A stretch of 40,351 nucleotides of DNA. It comes from Rhizobium sp. (GTDB taxonomy: Bacteria > Pseudomonadota > Alphaproteobacteria > Rhizobiales > Rhizobiaceae). Position numbers and translations under genes: made by a program. The stretch lies in NCBI GenBank assembly GCA_019739215.1, contig JAHHDR010000006.1, positions 1 to 40,351 on the forward strand. Reading direction: 5' to 3'. Of the stretch, positions 16,166 through 24,426 are shown piece by piece. The notes beneath the pieces were generated by a model. That model searched no databases and was not told the origin of the DNA. It worked only from the letters and a program-made list of their open reading frames with translations. Numbering within the stretch: position 1 is the first letter of the stretch; every line of letters starts with the position of its first letter.

Positions 16166-17239
16166 ATGCGAATGAAGTGTTCCGAGGCGCTGGTCTTCAC
16201 ACCGTCCGACGGCCAGTTCATCGCTTATAACTTTCTTGAGAAATCCGTCTTCGAATGCAGCGCCGATTTGCTCGACCTGCTCTCCAGGCTCAAGGACTGG
16301 ATGGAGCTTGACGATCTGCGCAATGAGCTTCCGGATTTCGAGCCCGATGAAATAGACGCCATTCTTCAGGGATTGCTCTCTGTTGGCGCCCTCGTGCGGG
16401 AGGACACCCCCGACGCCGACAAGGAGCGGGAGTACCGGGAGAACTGGAGTTGGGGCCTGCCGACCGCACTCATGCATTTCAGCGTGCAGGACAACCCCTT
16501 CATCACCGTATCCCAGGCGGAGGATATCCAGCGCGAGAAGGTGAGGTCCGTGGGCCTGATGGATCTTCACCGCGCCAACAGCGACAAGGCGCTGAAACTT
16601 CCGGACCCCATGCGGAACGATTTGATCCAGCTCATGGCGAAGCGACGCACCATCCGCCGTGCTCTGCCGGTGCCGGTCAAGCTCGATCAGGTCTCCGATT
16701 GCCTGTTCTCAGGGCTCGGCATCACCGGCTGGATGCGCAACTGCGTCGGCATGCTGCCGCTCTCCATGACCCCCTCGGGCGGTGGACGCAACCCCTATGA
16801 AGCCTATGTTTTCGCGCGCAATGTCGACGGCCTTGAGCGCGGCGTCTACCACTACTCCGCGCTCGGCCACAACCTGGAGCGGGTTGCCGACCTCGAAGAG
16901 GGTGACATAACCACCCTGATCGGCGGGCAGGAATGGGGCGACGACAAGCCTTGCATGATCCTGCTCTGCGCGCACATGGAGCGCACCATGTGGAAATACG
17001 AGGACCCCAATGCCTACCGGGTCATCATGATCGAGGCCGGCCATATCGGTCAGAACATCATGCTCGCGGCAACCGAACATGGTCTCACTGCCTGCCCCAC
17101 GGCAGCGCTGGACCATGCACATGCCAAGTCAATCCTGGGTCTGACGGACATCACCCAGGCGCCGATCTATGCACTGACCCTGAGCATGCCGATGACAGAG
17201 GAAGGTGCTTCGCCGGAGCCCTGCCATCCCGCCCACTGA
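16166..17239 (+). CDS. SagB/ThcOx-type FMN dehydrogenase with N-terminal winged-helix-like domain
   Basis: From ATG 16166 (CGGAG 8 nt before it) the protein has 357 residues. Residues 1 to about 85 form a small alpha/beta domain (FIAYNFLEKSVFECSADLLD ... AILQGLLSVGALV) similar in pattern to the winged-helix unit found before SagB domains and to peptide-recognition domains. Residues about 150-345 are nitroreductase fold: RRTIRRALPVPVKLDQV, PSGGGRNPYEAYVF (FMN and substrate loop), VYHYSALGHNLE and EAGHIGQNIMLAATEHGLTACP. SagB-type enzymes oxidise azolines in thiazole/oxazole peptides, but no YcaO partner is present here, so another dehydrogenation is implied. It is the last gene of the peptide operon. 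Confidence 0.82.
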   Translation: MRMKCSEALVFTPSDGQFIAYNFLEKSVFECSADLLDLLSRLKDWMELDDLRNELPDFEPDEIDAILQGLLSVGALVREDTPDADKEREYRENWSWGLPTALMHFSVQDNPFITVSQAEDIQREKVRSVGLMDLHRANSDKALKLPDPMRNDLIQLMAKRRTIRRALPVPVKLDQVSDCLFSGLGITGWMRNCVGMLPLSMTPSGGGRNPYEAYVFARNVDGLERGVYHYSALGHNLERVADLEEGDITTLIGGQEWGDDKPCMILLCAHMERTMWKYEDPNAYRVIMIEAGHIGQNIMLAATEHGLTACPTAALDHAHAKSILGLTDITQAPIYALTLSMPMTEEGASPEPCHPAH

Positions 17240-17328
17240 CGGCCAGGAGAGATCGCTATAGTGACGGCAGGACGCTGCGATATGCCTGTCCGATGACACT
17301 TCTCTCATCCCAACGGGGAGATCCGACC

Positions 17329-18822
17329 TCAGCGGTCAAGGTCCGCCATCAGGTGGCGCGTGCTTGCATAGAGGTCTTTGAAGATCCTGTAGTTCCGTCG
17401 GTAAGCCGGATCCTCCACCGCCTTGATCTCCCGTTCCACCGGATTCCAGCGCCTGATCGTCTCGCGGTCGGCATCGCCGACACCGATAGCGGCAAGACAA
17501 GCATCGCCGTAGGAAGCCCCGATCGTCTTGCGCGCAAGAACCTGCGGCAGGCCCGAAACATGCGAAGTTGCCTCGAGCCAGAGGCGGTTACGTGTGCCGC
17601 CACCCACGGCCATCAGCCGCTTCGGCGCGGCGCCAGCCTCGGCATAGGTCTCGAAAATGTGGTTGGTGCCATAGGCAATGCCCTCGATCAGCGCACGATA
17701 GATGTCGCCCCGCTTGTGGGTGAGGTTGAGCCCGAACAGCATCCCCTTGGCATGCGAATCATGGATCGGCGTGCGCTCGCCCGAGAAATAGGGCAGCATG
17801 ATGAGCCCGTTGGCCCCGGGCTGCGAGGTGGACGCCTCTTCGGCAAGCCGGGCAAAGGCGTCGACAGGGTCGAGTTCCTTGGCGATCTCGTCGCGGAACC
17901 AATGTGTCAGCGTGCCTGAGGTGGCCAGCCCCGACATCGAGGCATGCTGGCCGGGAAACATCCACGGCGCGTACCAGAGCCGCGCGTCGCGCACCCGTTC
18001 AACGGTCAGTTCGATGATGAAGATCGTCGAGCCATACATGACCATCATGTCGCCCGGCGACAGCACGCCGACGGAAAAGGCCTCGGCGCTGGCGTCGATC
18101 GTGCCGCAGATCACGGGCGTGCCCTCGGCTAGTCCGGTCGCCGCGGCCGCTGTCGCGGTCACGTGACCGGCGACGTCGGTGCTCCACATCGTCGTTGGAA
18201 GCTTGTCGAGAGATACAATGTCGCGTGCCAGCGCGTCGGTATAGGCCAGCCTGTCGACGTCGTAGAGCGGCGAGGTATTGGCGGCCGTATAATGGTCGAC
18301 CACGCAATTGCCTGTCAGCCGCTGGACGATGAACGTCGTGGACGTGACGATCTTCGCGGCCTGCTCGTAGATCTCCGGTCGGTTGTTCCGCAGCCAGAGT
18401 ATTTTCGGCCCCACGGATTGCGATGTCAGCGCGTTGCCGCAGACATCGAGGATGCGATCCGCACCGATCCGCGCCGTGAGGTCCTCGACCTCCCTGGCAG
18501 CGCGGGTATCGACGCCGTAGAGCACGCCGTTCATCAGCGGATTGCCCTCGGCATCGACCGGCAGCATGCAGGGCCCGATCGCCGACGTGCCGACCGAGCG
18601 GATCGCCTTCGGATCGACGCCACTTTCCGCGATCAGCTTGCGCGAAATGAAGCAGAAATCGCCCCACCAGTCTTTTTCGGGATCATGCTCCGCCCAGCCC
18701 GCCTGCGGCACCAGCATCTTGTGCGGCCGCGACGCCTGCGCCACGATCTCGCCGGCTTCGTCGACCAGCACGCCTTTGGACTCGAAGGTGCCGATGTCGA
18801 TGCCGAGGTAATATCCGGTCAT
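17329..18822 (-). CDS. FGGY-family carbohydrate kinase (xylulokinase-like)
   Basis: The 497-residue protein has the N-terminal ATPase motif YYLGIDIGTFESKGVLVD, WWGDF, the substrate-side GVLYGVDTRAAREVE, PVICGTIDASAEAF, the phosphate-2 loop VMYGSTIFII and the adenosine motif LMAVGGGTRNRLW. It phosphorylates a ketose or polyol with ATP. It overlaps or abuts the M42 peptidase gene: a GTG in frame at 18828 overlaps that gene's stop, and the ATG at 18822 is preferred. FGGY substrate cannot be read from sequence; glycerol kinase is unlikely because the GlpK-specific pattern is absent. Confidence 0.85.
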   Translation of the reverse strand: MTGYYLGIDIGTFESKGVLVDEAGEIVAQASRPHKMLVPQAGWAEHDPEKDWWGDFCFISRKLIAESGVDPKAIRSVGTSAIGPCMLPVDAEGNPLMNGVLYGVDTRAAREVEDLTARIGADRILDVCGNALTSQSVGPKILWLRNNRPEIYEQAAKIVTSTTFIVQRLTGNCVVDHYTAANTSPLYDVDRLAYTDALARDIVSLDKLPTTMWSTDVAGHVTATAAAATGLAEGTPVICGTIDASAEAFSVGVLSPGDMMVMYGSTIFIIELTVERVRDARLWYAPWMFPGQHASMSGLATSGTLTHWFRDEIAKELDPVDAFARLAEEASTSQPGANGLIMLPYFSGERTPIHDSHAKGMLFGLNLTHKRGDIYRALIEGIAYGTNHIFETYAEAGAAPKRLMAVGGGTRNRLWLEATSHVSGLPQVLARKTIGASYGDACLAAIGVGDADRETIRRWNPVEREIKAVEDPAYRRNYRIFKDLYASTRHLMADLDR

Positions 18823-18824
18823 GA

Positions 18825-19928
18825 TCACTGCTCGAAAATATCACGGTCAAAGGGGAAACTCGGCCGGACATCCGCGATGGCACTCACCAGCAGACGTGTG
18901 AGTTCCTCGAGATCGGAGAGATCGCAGACCTCGAGCGCCGAATGCGAGTAGCGCATCGGAAAGCCCATATCGATCGACGCCACGCCCTGCCCCACCAGTT
19001 GCACATAGGACGAATCCGTCAGGCAGCCGATATGCGCGCTCTTCTGCAGCCGCACGCCGGCCTCCCTTGCCGCGTTCTCGAACAATTGCACCAGGCCGGG
19101 GTGCGGGATCGTACCGTTGAGCGTGCCACGACCATGGAAGGAGAACATCGCCATGCCCGGCCCGCCGCCCAGCACGACATCGCCGCGACTGGCCATGTCG
19201 GGCGTATCGGCGGCGAGGATCAGGTCGATCTGGATGGCGATATCCGGCTGCAGCACCTGTGCCGCCGTCACCGCGCCGCGCAGGTTGAACTCCTCCTGTG
19301 TCGAGAAGACGATGTGCACGGTCGGCCTGGGCGAGATGTCCATGAGTTGCCGGGCGGTTTCCAGCACCACGGCGCAGCCGGCGCGGTCGTCGACCGACGT
19401 GCCGGCGATCCGGCCATTCGCGAGTTCAACGACATTGGGTCTGTAGACGACGGGCGTGCCGATATCGATCCCGGCTTCCAGCACCGCCTCGGCGCTTGCG
19501 AAGCCCCCGTCGATATAGATGTCCTGATAGGGCAGGACCTTGTATTTCTCGTCCGGCCCCGTGGCGTGATGCGACTTGTTCGCGATCACGCCGGGCACAT
19601 CCCTGCCCTCGCCGATCGAGAAGATCACCGCCTGCGCGGCCAGCGCCCGCTCCGGCACGCCACCCAGCCGCTCGACCCGCACCAGCCCGTTCTTTTCGAT
19701 CTTGCGGACGACAAGGCCGAGTTGGTCCATATGTGTGAACAGCATGACGGAAGGTCCGCCTTCGCGACCCGGCATCGTGGCGATCAGGTTGCCCATCCGG
19801 TCGGTCCGGGTCTTCAGGCCGATTTCGCCGAGACCTGCCTTGAGATAACGCCGCACCCGGCCCTCATAGCCCGACAGGCCGGGGATCATCATCAGGTCGA
19901 TGAGAGAGGATTTGAGCCGCTCGCGCAT
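18825..19928 (-). CDS. M42-family metallopeptidase (FrvX/SgcX-like)
   Basis: From ATG 19928 the protein has 367 residues and starts MRERLKSSLIDLMMIPGLSG. The two-metal site is visible: His in MLFTHMDQLG, bridging Asp in GTSVDDRAGC, catalytic Glu-Glu in STQEEFNLRG, Asp in LILAADTPD and His in MRYSHSALEV. M42 enzymes are tetrahedral aminopeptidases, but the branch in sugar operons (FrvX, SgcX) has been labelled endoglucanase without firm proof. The gene is 4 bp after a BtpA/SgcQ-family gene and runs into an FGGY kinase gene. The longer open frame to 20051 overlaps the upstream gene and is rejected. GGTGAAG precedes the ATG. Confidence 0.87.
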   Translation of the reverse strand: MRERLKSSLIDLMMIPGLSGYEGRVRRYLKAGLGEIGLKTRTDRMGNLIATMPGREGGPSVMLFTHMDQLGLVVRKIEKNGLVRVERLGGVPERALAAQAVIFSIGEGRDVPGVIANKSHHATGPDEKYKVLPYQDIYIDGGFASAEAVLEAGIDIGTPVVYRPNVVELANGRIAGTSVDDRAGCAVVLETARQLMDISPRPTVHIVFSTQEEFNLRGAVTAAQVLQPDIAIQIDLILAADTPDMASRGDVVLGGGPGMAMFSFHGRGTLNGTIPHPGLVQLFENAAREAGVRLQKSAHIGCLTDSSYVQLVGQGVASIDMGFPMRYSHSALEVCDLSDLEELTRLLVSAIADVRPSFPFDRDIFEQ

Positions 19929-19932
19929 CACT

Positions 19933-20739
19933 TCACCTGTCCATCTGAACGAGCCGCATGAATTCCTTCGCCCGCTCGGGATCGACCGAATTCCAGGTGT
20001 GGCCGTCGACCTTGAGCGACGAGCCGACGATGACGCCGTCGGCGATGGCAAGCGTGTCGCGCACGGTAGCGTGCTTCACCCCGGTATTGGCAAACACATA
20101 GGTATCCGGCAGCACCGCCTTGACGGCTTCGAGATCGCCCATTTTCGCTGCCTCACCGGTGATGGTGCCGGACACCAGAACCGCATCCGGGATCGAGGAG
20201 AAGACGGCGCTACGTGCCCGGTCGGCGACGCTGCGCTGGTCGAGCGAATGGGCGAATTCGGCCGAGACGTTGTAGAGCAGCGCCAGATCGCTGCGGCCCA
20301 GCCGGTCGCGATAGCGCATCGCCCTGCCAGCATCCGGTGTCCATGGCCCCATGTCGGATGCATAGGTGCCGGTGAAGATCTCGCGCACGAAGGCGGCCCC
20401 GGTCGCGGCGGCGAGCGCGATCGAGCTCTCCGGATCCCAGAGCACGTTGACACCGAACGGAATGCGGATCTCGCCGCGCAACCGGCCGATCACATAGGCC
20501 ATGGTTGCGGTGGAGGCGGTATCGACCTTGAATTCGTAGGGCCTGTCGTTCTCGTTGCCGAACATCACGGCATCGAAACCCGCATCCTGCAGCGCCGCGA
20601 GGTCCTTGCGCGCGCCCTCGACCAGTGCTTCAAGCCCACCCGCGTGGTCATGCAGCGGCGAGCCGGGAAGCGCCCCCAGATGCACCATCGCGATGACAGG
20701 TTTCCTGTTGCCGAAAATGGCCTTCAGCTTCTCACTCAA
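19933..20739 (-). CDS. BtpA/SgcQ family protein
   Basis: The TIM-barrel-like protein starts most likely at TTG 20739 (268 residues): GGAGG lies 10 nt before it and the family start SEKLKAIFGNRKPVIAMVHL follows. Marks are VHLGALPGSPLHD, LAALQDAGFDAVMFGNENDR, VNVLWDPESSIALA, AAFVREIFTGTYASDMG and VIVGSSLKVDG. BtpA is linked to photosystem I stability in cyanobacteria, and SgcQ lies in a cryptic sugar operon in E. coli; the biochemical role is unresolved, with a nucleosidase/aldolase-type activity suggested. Gene order here repeats the SgcQ-SgcX pairing. Confidence 0.83.
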   Translation of the reverse strand: MSEKLKAIFGNRKPVIAMVHLGALPGSPLHDHAGGLEALVEGARKDLAALQDAGFDAVMFGNENDRPYEFKVDTASTATMAYVIGRLRGEIRIPFGVNVLWDPESSIALAAATGAAFVREIFTGTYASDMGPWTPDAGRAMRYRDRLGRSDLALLYNVSAEFAHSLDQRSVADRARSAVFSSIPDAVLVSGTITGEAAKMGDLEAVKAVLPDTYVFANTGVKHATVRDTLAIADGVIVGSSLKVDGHTWNSVDPERAKEFMRLVQMDR

Positions 20740-20844
20740 GATCGAAATTCCTCCTCGTTCGATGGCGGCGACATTGCCATTTCGGGCCGGCCTTGTCATC
20801 CCCGGTCCTTCGAATAGCGATTAAAAACAATTGCTTTCCTTCGG

Positions 20845-20867
20845 CGGACTGACTTTAATCCAGTCCG
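20845..20867. promoter_or_regulatory. Inverted repeat CGGACTG-N9-CAGTCCG before the aldo/keto reductase
   Basis: A perfect 7-bp inverted repeat with an AT-rich 9-nt centre (ACTTTAATC) lies 29 bp upstream of the reductase start, in the 156-bp gap between divergent operons. It could be an operator for both or a 5' leader hairpin. Confidence 0.4.
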
Positions 20868-20895
20868 ACGACGCAGCGACTGGGAGGAGTGGCGC

Positions 20896-21915
20896 ATGAA
20901 AATCAGGCAGTGGGACAGGCTCGGCAATGGCGGGATCGATTTCACCGAACTCGGCTTCGGCGCCGCCCCACTCGGCAATCTCTATCGTGCCGTCAGCGAC
21001 TCGGATGCGCATGATGTCCTGCAGGCGGCATGGGATACAGGCTGCCGCTATTTCGATACCGCGCCGCTCTACGGCCTAGGCCTCTCCGAATCCCGCGTTG
21101 GCGCCTTCCTTCGCGGCAAGCCGCGGGACGCGTATGTTATTTCCACTAAGGTCGGCCGCCTGCTGAAGGTCTGTCCGCCCGAAAGTCGCACCGGCATCGG
21201 CAAGTTCTTCGACACGCCCAGCCGGCAGGAAGTCTACGACTATTCCTATGACGGCGTGATGCGCTCCTTCGAAGCGTCCCTTGAGCGCACCGGCCTCGAC
21301 CGCTTCGACATCCTGTTCTGCCACGACGTCGATGTCTTCACCCATGGCTCAAGGCAAGCGGCCGATGCCCGCATCGAGGAATTCATGCGCGGCGGTTACT
21401 ATGCCTTGCTGTCGTTGCGCGACCAAGGCGTGATCAAGGCGTTTGGCGGGGGCATCAATGAAGCCGACGTCTGCGAGAAGCTCGCACGACGCGGCGATTT
21501 CGACCTCTTCCTTCTGGCCGGGCGCTATACTCTGCTGGAGCAGGAGGCGCTTTCGAGCTTCCTGCCGCTCTGCATCGAACGCGGCATCGGCATCGTGCTC
21601 GGCGGGCCGTACAATTCCGGCATTCTCGCCCGCGGCCCCTCCGACGACGCGCAATACAATTACTCCGACGCGCCGAAGGACGTCATCGACCGGGTCCGCC
21701 GCATCAACGCGGTCTGCGAGCGCCATGGCGTGAGGCTGATCGAAGCCGCTCTCAACTTCCCCCTTCGCCATCCCGCCGTGGTCTCCGTCATCCCCGGTGG
21801 ACAGAGCGTCGGCGAGGTCAATTCGAACCGGGAAATCCTTGGGAGGGACATTCCGGCAGGGCTCTGGGCCGATCTCAAGTCCGAGGACCTGATGCGCCAG
21901 GATGCACCGGTCTGA
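20896..21915 (+). CDS. Aldo/keto reductase, D-threo-aldose/L-fucose dehydrogenase-like
   Basis: The 339-residue protein has the AKR tetrad: Asp in RYFDTAPLYG, Tyr in the same PLYG, Lys in VISTKVGRLL and His in ILFCHDVDVF. The N-terminal FTELGFGAAPLGNLY and the insertion after KVGRLLKVCPPE match the L-fucose/D-threo-aldose 1-dehydrogenase branch of the family, which oxidises the sugar to its lactone with NAD(P)+. GGGAGG lies 7 nt upstream of the ATG. It is divergent from the BtpA-M42-FGGY operon. Together with the fuconate genes at 36-39 kb it supplies the first oxidation step of non-phosphorylating L-fucose breakdown; this link is an inference. Confidence 0.82.
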   Translation: MKIRQWDRLGNGGIDFTELGFGAAPLGNLYRAVSDSDAHDVLQAAWDTGCRYFDTAPLYGLGLSESRVGAFLRGKPRDAYVISTKVGRLLKVCPPESRTGIGKFFDTPSRQEVYDYSYDGVMRSFEASLERTGLDRFDILFCHDVDVFTHGSRQAADARIEEFMRGGYYALLSLRDQGVIKAFGGGINEADVCEKLARRGDFDLFLLAGRYTLLEQEALSSFLPLCIERGIGIVLGGPYNSGILARGPSDDAQYNYSDAPKDVIDRVRRINAVCERHGVRLIEAALNFPLRHPAVVSVIPGGQSVGEVNSNREILGRDIPAGLWADLKSEDLMRQDAPV

Positions 21916-22185
21916 GCCACACGCGGCACCCCTGAAAACAGCCTTTAAGGAACGGAAAACCTTGTGCTTCCGGCTGCAAAATTTAGTCGTCTTAACGGGT
22001 TGTAAAATTCGGTGAACTCTGCCAAATCTTGCCCGTCGATTTTTTTGAAGGCCGAATGGCTTGGCTCCGCTCCATGAGTTTTGCTTCGGATCAGGCCGGC
22101 CACCTCTCCCCCAGACGAATATATCGATACCAACGCCAGGCTTTCGGCCGGCATACCACACTATGACTCTACAAGGATTCCCTAG

Positions 22186-22395
22186 ATGAACACTGGCACC
22201 GTAAAGTGGTTCAACGCGACGAAGGGCTTCGGCTTCATTCAGCCCGACAATGGCGGCCCGGACGTTTTCGTCCACATCTCCGCCGTCGAGCGCGCTGGCA
22301 TGACCACGCTCAATGAAGGCCAGAAAGTCAACTTCGAGGTTCTGCCCGACCGCCGCACCGGCAAGTCGGCTGCAGGCAACCTCAGCGCCGCCTGA
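22186..22395 (+). CDS. CspA-family cold-shock protein
   Basis: The 69-residue protein [20 protein letters not shown] carries both RNA-binding motifs (KGFGFI and VFVHIS) on one OB fold. These proteins bind single-stranded nucleic acid and melt RNA structure. A 270-bp leader free of genes precedes it, consistent with a long structured 5' UTR usual for csp genes, though no specific element was identified. Two hairpins follow the stop. Confidence 0.95.
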   Translation: MNTGTVKWFNATKGFGFIQPDNGGPDVFVHISAVERAGMTTLNEGQKVNFEVLPDRRTGKSAAGNLSAA

Positions 22396-22401
22396 TTACG
22401 G

Positions 22402-22464
22402 AGGGCCGGCCGCCATCGGCCCTTTGCCAATAGCATGCGGAAGGCCACCCACGCGGTGGCCTTT
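22402..22464 (+). terminator. Tandem terminator hairpins after the cold-shock gene
   Basis: The first hairpin is AGGGCCG/CGGCCCT (22402-22408, 22417-22423) followed by TT. The second is AAGGCCACC-CACGC-GGTGGCCTT (22441-22463) followed by TCTCGTTT. The second is the better intrinsic terminator and may also serve the convergent kinase gene. Confidence 0.7.
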
Positions 22465-22500
22465 CTCGTTTGGATAGCCCAGACAATTGCGTCATCCAGA

Positions 22501-23124
22501 TTATTGCCGGACGATGAATTCCGGCGTGATGCTGCCGGTCTTGACCAGGCGTCCGTTGGGCATGTCGTTCTCGTCCATCTTGAAGGCAAAGGCCTCGGGC
22601 GCGAGATCCTTCCAGCGCTCCGCAAGCCTTCGGCGCAACTCCGCCTCCGGAACCTCGATCAGCACCGTCGTGTCGTAATGCCGGTGCAGAAGGCGCCAGT
22701 CGCCGCTGTCGAGCAGGATGTAATTGCCCTCGACGATCAGGTGCCGCACCTTCCGCGGAATCATCCGCGCGCCGGCCCGGGCAATCTCGATCGAACGGTC
22801 GAAGACCGGAACGGCAATCTCCCGGTCCCTGTTCTCCCGCAATCGACCGAGCATATGGGCGAAGCCCGCGACATCGAACGTTTCGGGCGCGCCCTTGCGC
22901 GGTCGCAATCCGCGCGGCACCAGAACGAGATCGTCGTAGTGATAGCCGTCCATGGGAAAGACCGCTGCCGAACCCGGCTCGTCGCTGTTGAGCGCTTCAA
23001 CCAGATCTTCGGCCAGCGTCGACTTGCCGGCGCCGGGAGGACCCGCAATTGCTGTGATGGAGCGCACCGACTTGCCGCGCTGTGCCACGACAGACCTGAG
23101 CGTGTCGATGTCGATATCCGGCAT
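22501..23124 (-). CDS. P-loop nucleoside/sugar kinase-like protein (FrcK-like)
   Basis: The 207-residue protein MPDIDIDTLRSVVAQRGK has Walker A AIAGPPGAGKST, the substrate-side PMDGYHYDDLVL, RKGAPETFDVAGF, the Walker-B-like LIVEGNYILLD, and a lid with RRRLAERW. It is close to the uridine kinase / pantothenate kinase fold and to the kinase-like FrcK of rhizobial fructose operons. GGGGGAGG precedes the ATG. It is divergent from a 2-hydroxyacid dehydrogenase. The substrate is unknown; fructose has been proposed for relatives but not settled. Confidence 0.82.
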   Translation of the reverse strand: MPDIDIDTLRSVVAQRGKSVRSITAIAGPPGAGKSTLAEDLVEALNSDEPGSAAVFPMDGYHYDDLVLVPRGLRPRKGAPETFDVAGFAHMLGRLRENRDREIAVPVFDRSIEIARAGARMIPRKVRHLIVEGNYILLDSGDWRLLHRHYDTTVLIEVPEAELRRRLAERWKDLAPEAFAFKMDENDMPNGRLVKTGSITPEFIVRQ

Positions 23125-23283
23125 CTGATTCCTCCCCCGGCTTGATCGCGGCACTATCGGAAAAGCAAAAACCTTGCGCAAGCGGCGAGTTATCCAAAGC
23201 AAGCATAGCTGCCCCGCGCCGTTGCCCCTGTTCATAGCGCCATCGATGCTTAATCTGCCCCGCAAAGCAGATGGGAGGATACC

Positions 23284-24297
23284 ATGCGCGTCATTTTCGA
23301 CCCCGAACCCCGTGCGGCCCAGGATATTTTCACGCCGGCCGATCAGGAAAGGTTCATGAAGAGCCATGACGTCGTCGCCTGGAATGGCGAGGATCGCGAT
23401 GCCTTCTATCGCCGCCACCTGCCCGACGCTGACGTCGTGATCAGCCAGCAGCCAATGGAAAAGCCGCAGCTCGATCTGGCGCCGAAGCTGCGCTGCATCA
23501 TCAATATCGAGACCAATTTCCTGCCCAATGTCGACTATGAGACCTGCTTCCAGCGCGGCATCCACGTCATCGCGCCGAGTTCCGTCTTCGCCGCGCCGGT
23601 CGCCGAAATCGGGCTCGGCATGGCGCTGTCGCTGGCGCGCGGCATCCACACCGCCCATGGCGATTTCGTCGCCGGCCGGGAACTCTATGGCCTCGAGGGC
23701 AACCACGAGGCCGAACTGCTCGTCGGTGCCGATGTCGGTTTCGTCGGCTTCGGCGATCTCGGCCGTGCCGTCCACAGGCTGCTTGCCGGCTTCCAGCCGA
23801 AAATACGCGCCTTCGATCCATGGCTGTCCGATGGTGCCCTCGAACGGCTCGGCGTCATTCCTGCAAGCCTCGACGAGGTCCTCTCGAAGAGCCGCTTCGT
23901 CTTCGTCGTCGCGACCATCACCACCGAAAACGCCCACCTCCTCAATGCCGAGAAACTCGCCTTGATGCAGAAGGGCGCAAAGCTGCTGCTGCTCAGCCGT
24001 GCCGCCGTCGCCGATTTCGCCGCGCTCAAGGAAGCCGCCGGGTCGGGCCGCATCCATGTCGCGACCGACGTCTTTCCCGAGGAGCCCGTAGCTGCGGACG
24101 ACCCGATCCGCCAGGTGCCCAACATCCTGTTCTCCGCCCACCGCGCCGGAGCCCTGACGTCGGCGCTGGAAAATATCGGCAAGCTGGTGCTCGAGGATCT
24201 CGGCCAGATCGCCCGCGGCCTGCCGCCGATCGCCTGCAAGCGCGCCGAGCGCGAGACAGTGATGCGATTGCGCTCGAAGCCGATTGACAAGTCGTGA
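23284..24297 (+). CDS. D-isomer-specific 2-hydroxyacid dehydrogenase
   Basis: The 337-residue protein has a Rossmann NAD site GADVGFVGFGDLGRAV. The catalytic set is Arg in LLSRAAVADF, Glu in DVFPEEPVAA and His in LFSAHRAGAL. It oxidises or reduces a 2-hydroxy/2-keto acid in the cytoplasm. GGGAGG lies before the ATG. It sits directly upstream of the glycerol regulator and is often found in sugar-acid regulons; the substrate is not clear. Confidence 0.85.
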   Translation: MRVIFDPEPRAAQDIFTPADQERFMKSHDVVAWNGEDRDAFYRRHLPDADVVISQQPMEKPQLDLAPKLRCIINIETNFLPNVDYETCFQRGIHVIAPSSVFAAPVAEIGLGMALSLARGIHTAHGDFVAGRELYGLEGNHEAELLVGADVGFVGFGDLGRAVHRLLAGFQPKIRAFDPWLSDGALERLGVIPASLDEVLSKSRFVFVVATITTENAHLLNAEKLALMQKGAKLLLLSRAAVADFAALKEAAGSGRIHVATDVFPEEPVAADDPIRQVPNILFSAHRAGALTSALENIGKLVLEDLGQIARGLPPIACKRAERETVMRLRSKPIDKS

Positions 24298-24373
24298 CAG
24301 CGACACGCCCAAGATTTGGCTGAGGCCGCTCGCAAGCCAGGGCGCAGGCCTCCCGTAGCCCTCAAGCTTTACT

Positions 24374-24387
24374 TTCGTTTTTTTTCG
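24374..24387 (+). promoter_or_regulatory. TTCG repeats before glpR
   Basis: TTTCGTTTTTTTTCGTT holds two TTCG elements 10 bp apart, about 40 bp before the chosen glpR start. Inverted copies (ACGAAAT, AAACGAAT) follow. DeoR/GlpR family operators are built on such TTCG repeats, so autoregulation is likely. Confidence 0.5.
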
Positions 24388-24426
24388 TTCTATCGTGGAG
24401 ACGAAATCACAGATCGGCCGAAACGA

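Noticed and set aside
16020..17239. A thiazole/oxazole-modified microcin (TOMM) cluster
   Set aside because: No YcaO, E1-like or protease gene is near and the peptide has no Cys and no C-terminal Ser/Thr, so azoline chemistry is unlikely.
17329..18822. FGGY kinase as the missing glycerol kinase
   Set aside because: The sequence is xylulokinase-like, 6 kb from the glycerol operon, in an operon with BtpA and M42 genes and without the TTCG operator.
21945..22154. A 69-codon minus-strand frame in the cold-shock leader
   Set aside because: It has no ribosome site and no family; the region is better explained as the long csp 5' leader.
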